Shown piece by piece: positions 1-7,440 of a stretch of DNA of 64,000 nucleotides. Each line of letters begins with the position of its first letter. Positions within the stretch are counted from its first letter, which is position 1. The notes beneath the pieces are model-generated. The model was not told the origin of the DNA, did not search any database, and worked only from the letters and a program-made list of their open reading frames with translations. The position numbers and the translations under genes are program-made. Source of the DNA: an uncultured Eubacteriales bacterium (GTDB lineage: Bacteria > Bacillota > Clostridia > Christensenellales > Aristaeellaceae); NCBI GenBank assembly GCA_900315315.1, contig OMYT01000010.1, positions 25,673 to 89,672 on the forward strand, written 5' to 3'.

Positions 1-1
1 C

Positions 2-352
2 GGCCGGTATGTCCATGACCGGGCCGCGCTTGATTTCGTATGGGATGTTCACGATAATGAATATAACATCCTGCTGACCTGGGGCGAGAGCGCTGACCAA
101 ACCTGGGATTATATACTGAAAGGCACTTATATTCCCGAGACCGAAACCGTGAAGTTCCAGGGCCTGAAGCAGCTGCTGACATACAAGGAAGACGGGGAAA
201 TTGACACGACGGCCGAGATCGAACAGGGTGAAGTGAAAGGAAGCTGCTTCTTCAATGAAAACGGCGGTCTGGTATGGCAGGCATCCGATCTCGATGAAGG
301 AGAGATTGTGTTTGAAAACGAACTCCTTCCGATCTGGGAGCTGGAAATGTGA
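2..352 (+). CDS. hypothetical protein, 3' part
   Basis: The frame is open from base 2 to a TGA at 350-352, so the gene begins upstream of the window. The visible 116 residues are acidic and rich in Trp, Glu and Thr, with alternating hydrophobic residues suggesting beta strands, and end in WELEM. I do not recognise a family and no catalytic motif is visible. A weak hairpin follows at 389-414. An ATG-less GTG at 149 lies in the same frame but is internal, because the reading frame upstream of it is equally protein-like. Confidence 0.6.
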   Translation, partial: GRYVHDRAALDFVWDVHDNEYNILLTWGESADQTWDYILKGTYIPETETVKFQGLKQLLTYKEDGEIDTTAEIEQGEVKGSCFFNENGGLVWQASDLDEGEIVFENELLPIWELEM

Positions 353-388
353 TCACCGGCTTTTCCGGAACAGAAAGACTTTTTTATC

Positions 389-414
389 AGGACAAGGGCA
401 GAACCCCCTGTCCT
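389..414 (+). terminator. weak terminator-like hairpin
   Basis: GGACAAGGG and CCCCCTGTCC can pair around a short loop 37 nt after the preceding stop codon. Only a broken pyrimidine run follows, so termination is uncertain. Confidence 0.35.
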
Positions 415-445
415 GTTTCCCTTCTGCGGGGGTTGTAAAAAGAAG

Positions 446-497
446 CCGTTTGCGGTATGCTCATGCTGTTGTTAACCGAAACGGTATCCGCAAACGG
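446..497 (+). promoter_or_regulatory. 10-bp inverted repeat upstream of the DUF308 operon
   Basis: CCGTTTGCGG (446-455) and CCGCAAACGG (488-497) form a perfect 10-bp stem around a 32-nt loop. It ends 20 nt before the GTG start at 518 and just ahead of the ribosome binding site (AGAGAGGAAG). It could be an mRNA leader hairpin or a protein operator; nothing else in the sequence decides between them. Confidence 0.4.
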
Positions 498-517
498 AAA
501 AGAGAGGAAGAACCAAA

Positions 518-1057
518 GTGAACGAAACAACGAATGAATTAATCAAAAGACTTCATCGCGCCAAACTGGTGCCGGCTGTTATCAGTATTGCCTTCGGCAT
601 TGCACTGATCATCGCCCGGCAGTCCGCCATGGAAGTGATTGTGAAGATCGCGGCCGCTATGCTGATCGCCTGCGGCGTCGGCTGCGTGCTGGTCTATCTG
701 TTCGGGCCGGTCAAAGACTCCTCGCAGTTTGTCGTCGGCGGCTTTGCCGCATTGATCGGCTTCCTGGCCTGGTTCAACTCCGGCTTTGTCGTGGGTCTGT
801 TCCCAATTATCACAGGCATCGTCCTGCTGATGAACGGTCTGAGCAACCTGGCCACGCTCAGCGCACCCGGATTCTATCCCAACAGGGGACTGATTGTGGT
901 TTTCTCGGTGCTGATGATCGCGGCCGGCATACTGATCCTGATCCATCCCGCCGCGATTGAAGGCGCGCTGATGGTCGTCATCGGCATCAGCTATCTGGTC
1001 AGCGGCATCTTTGACCTGATTCTCCTGTACCAGGCGAAGAACATACTGATGAGCTGA
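518..1057 (+). CDS. HdeD/DUF308 family membrane protein
   Basis: This 179-residue protein is almost entirely hydrophobic, with about six membrane helices arranged as repeated hairpins. Small residues fill the helices (for example VVGGFAALIGFLAW), as in the HdeD/DUF308 family of small bacterial inner-membrane proteins; in E. coli HdeD is linked to acid resistance. The GTG start is chosen because AGAGAGGAAG lies 8 nt upstream. It is first in a three-gene operon: the next gene begins 2 nt after its stop. The exact role in this organism is not evident. Confidence 0.75.
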   Translation: MNETTNELIKRLHRAKLVPAVISIAFGIALIIARQSAMEVIVKIAAAMLIACGVGCVLVYLFGPVKDSSQFVVGGFAALIGFLAWFNSGFVVGLFPIITGIVLLMNGLSNLATLSAPGFYPNRGLIVVFSVLMIAAGILILIHPAAIEGALMVVIGISYLVSGIFDLILLYQAKNILMS

Positions 1058-1059
1058 CG

Positions 1060-1581
1060 ATGAAAAGAATACGCAGAAACATCTCCCCGCTGATCCTTTC
1101 CGGAGTCGGAATCTGGATGCTGGTGAACCAGAATGCTTCCATGCTGATTCTGGGGATCGCGATTGCCGCCCTGAGCGGAATCGGTATTGTGCTGGCAGCA
1201 ACGGACAAAGAAACCTCCAAGACCGGCAAAGGCGTGCATATCGGACTGAACGGTATTTTTGCAGCGGCCGGCGCCCTGCTGGCGATCAGCCCCGGAATAC
1301 TGCAAAAGTACCTGAAATATCTCATGGGAGGTTTCGCGATCATCTACAGCCTGCTGGTCCTGAGGCGGATGATTAAAAACAAATACCAGAAAGGCTTCAT
1401 TATCGCGGAGTGTGTTCCGGTGCTTCTGGGCGCCGCATTGATGCTGGTGCCCATGGGTGAAGAAATCTGTGCGCCCGCCGCCGGCGGCGTACTGGCGGCT
1501 ACCGGTATCATTACGCTGATCGGGAACCTGTTCGGGAAAAAGAAGGAAGACGAAAAGAGGATGGCTCATGAAAACGGATAA
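1060..1581 (+). CDS. second DUF308-like membrane protein
   Basis: This 173-residue protein starts 2 nt after the preceding DUF308 gene and has a similar layout: a basic N-terminus (MKRIRRNIS), about six short helices and a charged cytosolic tail (GKKKEDEKR). It is probably a divergent paralog, and the two may form a heteromer. No strong ribosome binding site is visible, so translation is probably coupled to the upstream gene. Its end overlaps the next gene by 14 nt. Family assignment is by hydropathy and neighbourhood and is less sure than for its partner. Confidence 0.65.
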   Translation: MKRIRRNISPLILSGVGIWMLVNQNASMLILGIAIAALSGIGIVLAATDKETSKTGKGVHIGLNGIFAAAGALLAISPGILQKYLKYLMGGFAIIYSLLVLRRMIKNKYQKGFIIAECVPVLLGAALMLVPMGEEICAPAAGGVLAATGIITLIGNLFGKKKEDEKRMAHENG

Positions 1582-2146
1582 ACTATGGGTGAACGGCAGC
1601 ATCCGCCGGACCAGTGAAGTGAATGAGATTCTGAGCGACTTTGCGCACAAGGCAGGTATCATCGGGAAGAACTTTCAGCACATGATTCTGCTGACAGAGG
1701 AAACTCTGGGCATGGCGAACCAGATGCTGAAGGATTTCGCCGGAGAAATCTGGCTGGAGACGACGCCCGGGGGCTATGATATCATCCTGGAAGCGGATGT
1801 AAGCGAATGTTCTTCGGACATGCCGAACAAGACGGAAGGATTTATGGCGAAGATCGCGGAAATGCTGAACTGCTCCTATATGTTTGAGAACATTTCGGAG
1901 ATGCCGGAGAACCTGGTTTCTGCGCTTCCGGATTATCTGAGCTACGGAATCCGGGAATCCGAAAATGCGCCGGTATGGGCCGGAAAATGGTCCCTGTCCG
2001 CTTACCGGGACCATCTGCGCGGTAATTCCGCTTCAGAAGTAAACCTGGATGAGCTGGAGAAGTCCATTGTTGCCCGCCTGGCAAATGAGGTGACGATCGG
2101 CATCCATGGCCACAGGATCCGGCTGGTGATCAGCAGAAATGTTTAA
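1568..2146 (+). CDS. uncharacterised cytosolic protein, weakly ATPase-fold-like
   Basis: This 192-residue soluble protein overlaps the preceding membrane-protein gene, and AGAGGA lies ahead of its ATG. The N-terminal third reads like the N-box helix of the anti-sigma/histidine-kinase ATPase fold (LLTEETLGMANQML), but I see no clear G1 or G2 boxes, so nucleotide binding is not established. The C-terminus ends in a strand-rich segment with HGHRIRLVI. As the last gene of the DUF308 operon it may be the cytosolic partner of the two membrane proteins. Function unknown. Confidence 0.55.
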   Translation: MKTDKLWVNGSIRRTSEVNEILSDFAHKAGIIGKNFQHMILLTEETLGMANQMLKDFAGEIWLETTPGGYDIILEADVSECSSDMPNKTEGFMAKIAEMLNCSYMFENISEMPENLVSALPDYLSYGIRESENAPVWAGKWSLSAYRDHLRGNSASEVNLDELEKSIVARLANEVTIGIHGHRIRLVISRNV

Positions 2147-2245
2147 TGCGGGCTAAAGACCCGTTCCTGCCGGCCTGTCCCTCTCCGGCCCATCAGCCAT
2201 CGGTTTCAAAGTCCGGCGGGGGATTCCCGGTTCGTTTTCCGTTGG

Positions 2246-2279
2246 TCCGGAAGACTTTCCGCATGGAGAGTCTTTTTTG
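2246..2279 (+). terminator. intrinsic terminator of the DUF308 operon
   Basis: AAGACT and AGTCTT form a stem around a GC-rich loop and are followed directly by a run of T. It lies about 100 nt after the last stop codon of the operon. Confidence 0.6.
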
Positions 2280-2418
2280 TATGCTTCCGCTTTCTGGAAG
2301 AAGTGCCGATCTATATGGCCATGCCGGATGCTGCAGACCGTTTCAACAGCCATGCTGAAGAGCGGGAACTTTGAGTCATAAGAGCTTATCTGAGTATTAT
2401 CAGAGGCCTATGACATTC

Positions 2419-2460
2419 AAGGAGACAGAGAACCGTCCCTTGTCTCCTGTGTCTCCTGTA
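2419..2460 (+). repeat. REP-like palindrome, GGAGACAG family, copy 1
   Basis: GGAGACAG and TTGTCTCC flank AGAACCGTCCC, and a second CTCCTGT follows. The same palindrome recurs at 3062-3081 and 39591-39658. Such short dispersed palindromes in other bacteria can be moved by REP-associated tyrosine transposases, none of which is in this window. Confidence 0.6.
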
Positions 2461-2523
2461 TTTAAGGATGGTTTTTTAATCTGACATATGGTAATATATA
2501 AATCCAAAATAAAGAAAAGGAAC

Positions 2524-2769
2524 ATGTGCGAAATGTATCTGAAACGATTAAAAGAGCTCCGTGAGGAACGCGGCCTGACATGTAAACAGGTGGGTGAAGT
2601 TCTCGGTAAAGACGGGAAAAAGTACAGGAAGATCGAGAACGGAAAAAAGAACCTGAAAATCAGCGAACTGATAAAATTGTGCGATTATTATGATGTTACG
2701 CCGGACTATCTGCTGGAACGTGATTCGACTGTTAAGAGCGAAACAGCGGAAAATGAGGAACCGGGCTGA
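2524..2769 (+). CDS. small XRE-family helix-turn-helix regulator
   Basis: This 81-residue protein is essentially one HTH_3 domain: LKELREERGLTCKQVGEVL is the helix 1-2 region, and YRKIENGKKNLKISELIKL carries the recognition helix and helix 4. It ends with the usual DVTPDYLLERD and a short acidic tail. I place the start at ATG 2524, which has AAAGAAAAGGA ahead of it; an in-frame ATG 36 nt upstream has no such site. It stands alone between REP-like palindromes and may regulate itself or a lost neighbour. Confidence 0.8.
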   Translation: MCEMYLKRLKELREERGLTCKQVGEVLGKDGKKYRKIENGKKNLKISELIKLCDYYDVTPDYLLERDSTVKSETAENEEPG

Positions 2770-3163
2770 TGATGATCCGGAAATCGTTGCAAAAAAGATA
2801 AATTGGCCGTAAACATCGACAGCACCCCGAAAACAGAAGAATAAAACCCTGTATATGCCGGGAAACGCCAGAAAGTTCCGGAAGGGCGCCGAAAGTCCGG
2901 GAAGCCCTCTCGTTGACGCTTACGATCGAGCGGGCAAAATCGGAAATAAAGATCGATGTGCGGCCGTAAGCAGCAGGCGATTGCCGGGCCCTCAAATAAC
3001 ATCAGATGTGTAAAAAACCGATTCGATCCGGTAAAACCGTTACAGGGGACCGGAAGAGACAGGAGACAGAAAACTGTCTCCTGTTTTGTATAAGCTTAAA
3101 ATGGCCGTAAGCTGACATTCATAAACAGCCATCTGCCGGATTGGTGACGAAAGTCATGGCTGC
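2770..3163. other. gene-free stretch
   Basis: I see no coding sequence here on either strand. The only structure is the REP-like palindrome near its right end. Confidence 0.5.
3062..3081 (+). repeat. REP-like palindrome, GGAGACAG family, copy 2
   Basis: GGAGACAG and CTGTCTCC form a perfect 8-bp stem with an AAAA loop and are followed by TGTTTTG. It shares the GGAGACAG arm with the copies at 2419 and 39626, and a degenerate GGGGACCGGAA precedes it. Confidence 0.55.
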
Positions 3164-3414
3164 TTAACGGACGTAGTACCTGGTCAGGAAGTAGGTTCTG
3201 TCCCAGTCAACAATATTCAGGTCGGATTCTTTCTCCGGATGGATGTCGAACTCATCGAAGACCATCACGTTCTTGTCCTCGGGGTCGTAGAGCGGCCACA
3301 CCTTGGCCTTGCCGTCTTGTGGGCTGCTTCAGCAAAAACGGTGGTATAACCGGCTGTTGTGAGCAGCAACACCATGGTCACCGCCAAAAATCTCTGAATA
3401 AACCTGTGTTTCAT
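3164..3414 (-). pseudogene. deletion remnant of a secreted carboxylesterase
   Basis: The 5' end encodes an export signal (basic MKHRFIQRF, then AVTMVLLLTTAGYTTVFAEA) behind a strong GGGGGAGG ribosome binding site. After about 35 residues the sequence jumps, out of frame, to the last 50 or so codons of a type-B carboxylesterase. That C-terminal piece (VMVFDEFDIH, then DWDRTYFLTRYYVR) aligns closely with the end of the intact esterase at 4655-6256. Everything between, including the catalytic serine region, is gone. It is most simply a secreted paralog reduced by one large internal deletion. Confidence 0.75.
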
Positions 3415-3701
3415 AAATTTTTCCTCCCCCCAAAAAAGTGATGAATTATTGAAATGAAACCATTGCAATTCATCAATACGGGCAAAACCTGTATGAATAC
3501 TGATCCATATGGAATACAGCAAAAAAACCGGTTCAAAAACGATGAAATTTCCGTGAATTATTCCGAACAGGAGGCAAAGGACAAATGCTTAAGAGACAAA
3601 TATACTGTTGGAAAGAAGATTGAAAAAGGTCGCTTGTCGGGAGACCGTTTAGAGGATGGGCCATGTAAAGGGGGGTGCAAAGTATTCATTTTTTTTGCAT
3701 G

Positions 3702-3736
3702 AAAAAGGGCAGCTGCCTGTCGCGGGCAGCTGCCTG
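3702..3736 (-). terminator. intrinsic terminator of the small secreted protein gene
   Basis: Read on the minus strand, two GGCAGCTGCC blocks pair around GCGACA and are followed by CTTTTT. It begins about 25 nt after the stop codon of the gene at 3760-4302. Confidence 0.8.
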
Positions 3737-3759
3737 AGGAAGTGAAGGGGCTTCCTCTG

Positions 3760-4302
3760 TCAGTTATTGATATATGCGGCGGTCGGATCCAGGATGGTCA
3801 CGTCCATGTCTCCCTCATGGTCCTGCTCCAGCACGACGATCAGGTCATCACGCACGATCATTTCCTTGCAGTCCTTCAGATCGCCGTCGTCGTCGATCAC
3901 GTACCGGGCGCTGCCGATGTTCGCGGCGTCAAAGGGAACCGCGTCGCCGTAGGTCTTTACCAGAATATCCTTGATGGCTTCATAGTTGGTGCCCTCTTCC
4001 AGATCGTAGTGGATAGCAACGAGGCTGTTGCCGACGAAGCAGAACTTCATGTCTCCGTTAATGCCGTCGCCGCCGTTGACATGATCATATTCCAGTTCCC
4101 AGAACTCCACGGCGCCGCGGGTCCGCTCCCTGTCAATTTCCGGATTTGGCAGGTTCATCAGCTGCATCACCTGGTCCATATCCATATTGAACTGGACGCC
4201 GGCTGTAAAGGTTGGCGCGGCGGATTCCTCCGCCAGGGCGGCGCCTGCCGCGACGGTTACCATCAGGGTCAGAGCCAGTAAGGTTGCAAGTACTTTCTTC
4301 AT
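3760..4302 (-). CDS. small secreted protein of unknown function
   Basis: This 180-residue protein starts with a clear signal peptide (MKKVLATLLALTLMV, then AGAALAEE, cleavage expected after LA). There is no lipobox cysteine, so the protein should be released or held non-covalently. The mature part is acidic, with a conserved-looking centre (YEAIKDILVKTYGDAVPFD) resembling small secreted proteins that combine short alpha and beta elements. GAGGAGG precedes the ATG. It is monocistronic with its own terminator. I do not recognise a named family. Confidence 0.7.
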   Translation of the reverse strand: MKKVLATLLALTLMVTVAAGAALAEESAAPTFTAGVQFNMDMDQVMQLMNLPNPEIDRERTRGAVEFWELEYDHVNGGDGINGDMKFCFVGNSLVAIHYDLEEGTNYEAIKDILVKTYGDAVPFDAANIGSARYVIDDDGDLKDCKEMIVRDDLIVVLEQDHEGDMDVTILDPTAAYINN

Positions 4303-4654
4303 CGTTGTGTCCTCCTCTTTTTTTATAACATCGTTTTCTTATACTTATTTGCGCCGGTCTGCCCAGCGGCCCGACATCTGTTTATACGCTAATCGTTTGC
4401 ATGGTGGCAGCATGGCCATCACTTTTTTTTATCCACAGGACGAAGTTTTTCTTTTTGTTCACGCTGTACAGGAAAGGACAGGCAATGATGCCTGAAACGG
4501 TTGAAAAATAAGGGATTGAGCCATGACCGACGGAGGTGCAATCCACAGATCAGAAGGACAGATCTGAGTGAGACTTCCTTTGGGCTGCAGATGCTTTCGC
4601 TCCTGAACCTCTACAGCCTCACCCGGTATGTGCCGTGATGGTGTGACAGTGCGG
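4303..4654. other. gene-free stretch
   Basis: No convincing reading frame, hairpin with T-run or repeat was found between the secreted-protein gene and the esterase. It should hold the promoter of the minus-strand gene at 3760-4302, but I could not pick a confident pair of boxes. Confidence 0.4.
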
Positions 4655-6256
4655 TCATATGCAATAATATTTCGTTAAGAAGTATGTCCTCTCCCAGTCA
4701 AGGATCTTCATCCCGGCTTCCTTCTCTGAATGTATATTGAACTCATCGAAGACCATCACATACCTGTCCTTCGTGTCATACATCGGCCACTCATGTGCCT
4801 TGCCGTCAGGGGACTTCTCCGCGCTGAGTGACGGGTTACCGGTCTTTGCAAACTGAACCCACATCTTGCGCAGGATCTTGCAGAATGTTTCATCAAGCGC
4901 CCTTCCGGTGACAAGAGTTTCCTCCGGATGATTGAATACGACCGAAAGCTCCAGACCGTGTCCGCAGCGAATCAAAGGCGTGCCGGACTCCGGCGTGAAG
5001 AAATAGGTGTAGTTTCTTCCGCCCCCCATGGTCTGGTTCTCCGACATGCGAAACAGCGGCGCGATAAACACGATCTGATCAAACAAACGGCTTTCGCAGG
5101 TGTACTCAGGGCTTGTATCCTTCAAGTCCCTGCAGTAACTCTCCACCAGCGCTTTCTCATCCGCCGTCAGCTGTGTCATTTTTTTCGCCTTACGGCTGTC
5201 GGCGAACATATTGTAGGCGTCCAGCCCAAAGCCCCACACGAAATAACCCATTTCATCCTTGTTGCAGCCCTGGAGGAAGTCCACATTCTTCGCGGCCCCG
5301 TCCTTATAAGCCGCATAGGGATCCAGGGGCACAATCCTTCCGTCCCGTGCCGCCCAGACGCGCAGGTTGAGTGCGATTCCTGATTCATATAAGAGCTTTT
5401 CCACATCAACCTTTTGCAGATCGGCAACTGTTTTGCAGCCGAGGCGTTCCATCACTTCATTTGTGCAGGCAATGGCTTCTTCCTCAGACCGCGTGAAAAC
5501 GGGAGAACCGCTCTCGGCAATGACACGCCGGAAATATTTCTGAGCACCATCGATCAGCGGAAGCAGGGTCACGCTTCCCCCACCGGCGGATTCACCAAAG
5601 ATCGTCACATTGTCGGGATCGCCGCCAAAGGCAGCGATATTCTCATGTACCCACTTTAAGGCCATTACCTGATCCAGGAGCCCCAGATTCTGGGCATCCG
5701 GATAGTCTCCTCCGTCCGGAAGATGGGACAAATGGAAGAATCCAAAGACACCCAGGCGATACTCGACGGAAACGAGGATAACATCCGGATTCTCCTGAAC
5801 GAAATTTGTGCCCTCCTCCCGCGGTTCAGCCGTCGCACCGATCTCAAAAGCGCCGCCGTGGATCCATACCATGACCGGTTTTTTCTTCCCGCTGTCTGCC
5901 GCCGCCCAAATATTCAGATACAGGCATTCTTCACTCTGCGGGTAAAACGATCCCACCTGACCCGCGCTTTCCCCCTGGCGGGGCGCTTTTCCAATGTAAT
6001 ACGCCTCGTAAACGTCGTCATCCGGCACACAGTCAACCGGTGCTTTCCAGCGCAGCCCGCCAACCGGCTGCTTCCCGACAAAAGGGATGCCCTTGTAAGC
6101 GATGACATCTCCAGACTTCTTACCGACAAAGGTGCCGTTCTTGCACTTCACCGCAAGCGACTTGTCGTAATTGCCGTCGGCGATCTTTTTGTTTTCCCCG
6201 TACAGTGCTTTCATTCTCTTTCTTGCTTCTTCCATGTTTAAGTCTGCGATACTCAT
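4655..6256 (-). CDS. type-B carboxylesterase
   Basis: This 533-residue alpha/beta hydrolase of the carboxylesterase/PnbA family should hydrolyse ester bonds of small substrates in the cytosol. The hallmark motifs are present in order: YLNIWAA, the oxyanion loop HGGAFEIGA, the nucleophile elbow GESAGG, an acidic residue near CNKDEMG and a histidine in CGHGLELS. There is no signal peptide. I start at ATG 6256, which has AAAGGAA upstream; the frame also runs 75 nt further up. The gene is monocistronic, and its last 50 residues match the esterase remnant at 3164-3320. Confidence 0.88.
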   Translation of the reverse strand: MSIADLNMEEARKRMKALYGENKKIADGNYDKSLAVKCKNGTFVGKKSGDVIAYKGIPFVGKQPVGGLRWKAPVDCVPDDDVYEAYYIGKAPRQGESAGQVGSFYPQSEECLYLNIWAAADSGKKKPVMVWIHGGAFEIGATAEPREEGTNFVQENPDVILVSVEYRLGVFGFFHLSHLPDGGDYPDAQNLGLLDQVMALKWVHENIAAFGGDPDNVTIFGESAGGGSVTLLPLIDGAQKYFRRVIAESGSPVFTRSEEEAIACTNEVMERLGCKTVADLQKVDVEKLLYESGIALNLRVWAARDGRIVPLDPYAAYKDGAAKNVDFLQGCNKDEMGYFVWGFGLDAYNMFADSRKAKKMTQLTADEKALVESYCRDLKDTSPEYTCESRLFDQIVFIAPLFRMSENQTMGGGRNYTYFFTPESGTPLIRCGHGLELSVVFNHPEETLVTGRALDETFCKILRKMWVQFAKTGNPSLSAEKSPDGKAHEWPMYDTKDRYVMVFDEFNIHSEKEAGMKILDWERTYFLTKYYCI

Positions 6257-6307
6257 TTTGCTTTTTCCTTTCTTTGTTTTTTTTCTGAAAACTGTTTTAT
6301 CCATGAA

Positions 6308-6322
6308 CCTGAATTGTTCAGG
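6308..6322. promoter_or_regulatory. perfect palindrome upstream of the carboxylesterase
   Basis: CCTGAATTGTTCAGG is a 6-3-6 inverted repeat about 50 nt upstream of the chosen esterase start, where an operator would be expected. No regulator is adjacent, so the role is inferred from position and symmetry only. Confidence 0.35.
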
Positions 6323-6407
6323 AGTATTCACCAGGACCCAGAACGCTGCCCAAATTACTGACAGGACATCATAAACGCCCGAAACCGTGTATGTGACGGT
6401 GTGACGT

Positions 6408-6650
6408 TCAGTGTACTACAATGCATGCATTCGGACACAAAGCTTCCATTTGACATACTGTTTCACAGGTGGGAGGGGTACCGTCTGAAACGCACCAGCC
6501 GCCTCCGGAAATTGCTTCCAGTTGTCCCTGAGACAGCTCATATCCGGCTTCCTTTGCCAGGGCAAGAAGCTCTTCCGGGGTCTGTGCGGCTTAAACCATT
6601 TTCTTCTGCTCGTCCGTGAGTTTGCTGAGGATGCTTTCGTCAATGTTCAT
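6408..6650 (-). pseudogene. Nif11-type RiPP precursor with a nonsense codon
   Basis: The frame starts MNIDESILSKLTDEQKKMV, meets TAA at 6591-6593, then continues AAQTPEELLALAKEAGYEL and LEAISGG. This is the Nif11-like leader with its double-glycine cleavage site. A cysteine-rich core follows (GWCVSDGTPPTC, then CQMEALCPNACIVVH) and ends at TGA 6408-6410. The intact neighbour at 6927-7145 has a sense codon (AAG, Lys) at the aligned place, and Glu is common in this leader family, so one base change such as GAA to TAA explains the stop. No in-frame restart codon follows it. The promoter region is still similar to that of the neighbour. Confidence 0.8.
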
Positions 6651-6697
6651 GATGAAGCCCTTCCTTGTTTTCAGTATGGTTTCTTTCTCTGCCATTT

Positions 6698-6726
6698 ATT
6701 GTATATCGACTGTCTGCGTAAAGCAA
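6698..6726 (-). promoter_or_regulatory. promoter of the broken Nif11 precursor gene
   Basis: On the minus strand TTGCTT and TACAAT are 17 bp apart. The segment from the -10 box to the start codon resembles the matching region of the intact copy at 7143-7218, so gene and promoter were duplicated together. Confidence 0.5.
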
Positions 6727-6772
6727 GAATAAATTCTGAATTGGGGGTATCGTCACGGCCGGCAACGTTTAA

Positions 6773-6913
6773 TCTCTCCCTGACTGCAAGTCCGTCCTGT
6801 ATCACCCGGATGCCGGGACGGCTAACCTGCAAAAAGTGCCTGACCGGCCCTTCGACCGGACAGGCACCAACCTGACCTATACGCTGCCCGCAACGACGAT
6901 CACGGAGCAGTGA
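6773..6913 (+). pseudogene. possible 3' remnant of a lost protein gene
   Basis: A 46-codon frame without a start reads VLYHPDAGTANLQKV, then GTNLTYTLPATTITEQ and a stop. The last part resembles the closing beta strands of secreted sugar-active enzymes, but this is an impression only. It lies between the two Nif11 genes on the opposite strand. Confidence 0.25.
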
Positions 6914-6926
6914 ACCGGAACAATTC

Positions 6927-7145
6927 TCACTCATTCCCCATCCATCCGTATATTGCCGGCTCGCAATGAAAATGCTTGCAGTACGGACAATTCCATCCGC
7001 CCGAAACCGCTTCCAGCTGGCCCGGAGACAGTTCATAGCCCGCTTCCTTTGCAAAGGCAAGGAGCTCTTCCGGAGATTGGGCTGTTTTGACCTTTTTCTT
7101 CTGCTCATCGGTGAGTGTGTTAAGGATGTTCTCAGGAATATTCAT
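6927..7145 (-). CDS. Nif11-like RiPP precursor peptide
   Basis: This 72-residue peptide has the Nif11-like (TIGR03798-type) leader: MNIPENILNTLTDEQKKKV, SPEELLAFAKEAGYEL, then LEAVSGG, where a double-glycine protease would cut. The remaining core of about 22 residues, starting WNCPYCKHFHC, holds three cysteines with Trp, Tyr and Pro. Leaders of this class guide LanM-type, radical SAM or other modifying enzymes. No such enzyme or peptidase-transporter is in this window, so the maturase must be elsewhere or lost. A sigma-A-like promoter is visible. The homologous gene at 6408-6650 is broken. Confidence 0.82.
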   Translation of the reverse strand: MNIPENILNTLTDEQKKKVKTAQSPEELLAFAKEAGYELSPGQLEAVSGGWNCPYCKHFHCEPAIYGWMGNE

Positions 7146-7190
7146 GACCGGACCCCCTCATTTCAGTATGGCCTTGCTTCTGCCGGATAT

Positions 7191-7218
7191 TGTATAACGA
7201 GTTTTTTTTTCGATGCAA
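7191..7218 (-). promoter_or_regulatory. promoter of the intact Nif11 precursor gene
   Basis: On the minus strand TTGCAT lies 16 bp from TATACA (or 18 bp from TACAAT), with a run of nine A in the spacer. The start codon is about 45 nt downstream. Confidence 0.55.
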
Positions 7219-7360
7219 GGAGAATAATTTCCTGAGCATGCCATCAAGATCATTGAACTGTATGAGGAGCCCCGGGAGGAATGAATTCCGGGCGGAATGG
7301 CCTTCGGGGGAACGGTCCTGACAGCATCGGGAAGAAAGCGGGAAGAAAGGCAAAGAAAAC

Positions 7361-7390
7361 TTGCGTCAGGGGGACTGGAAGTGGTATACT
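7361..7390 (+). promoter_or_regulatory. secA promoter
   Basis: TTGCGT (7361-7366) and TATACT (7385-7390) are separated by 18 bp, about 50 nt before the secA start. A GC-rich hairpin lies further upstream near 7270-7290. Confidence 0.6.
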
Positions 7391-7440
7391 AAAATGTAAT
7401 TTTGTGCGCTGTTTCAAGGCGCTTCGGTAAGGAGAAACGG

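Noticed and set aside
6671-7108. A 145-codon minus-strand frame over the Nif11 region
   Set aside because: It is out of frame with the clear Nif11 leader and shows Arg/Ser-rich shadow composition.
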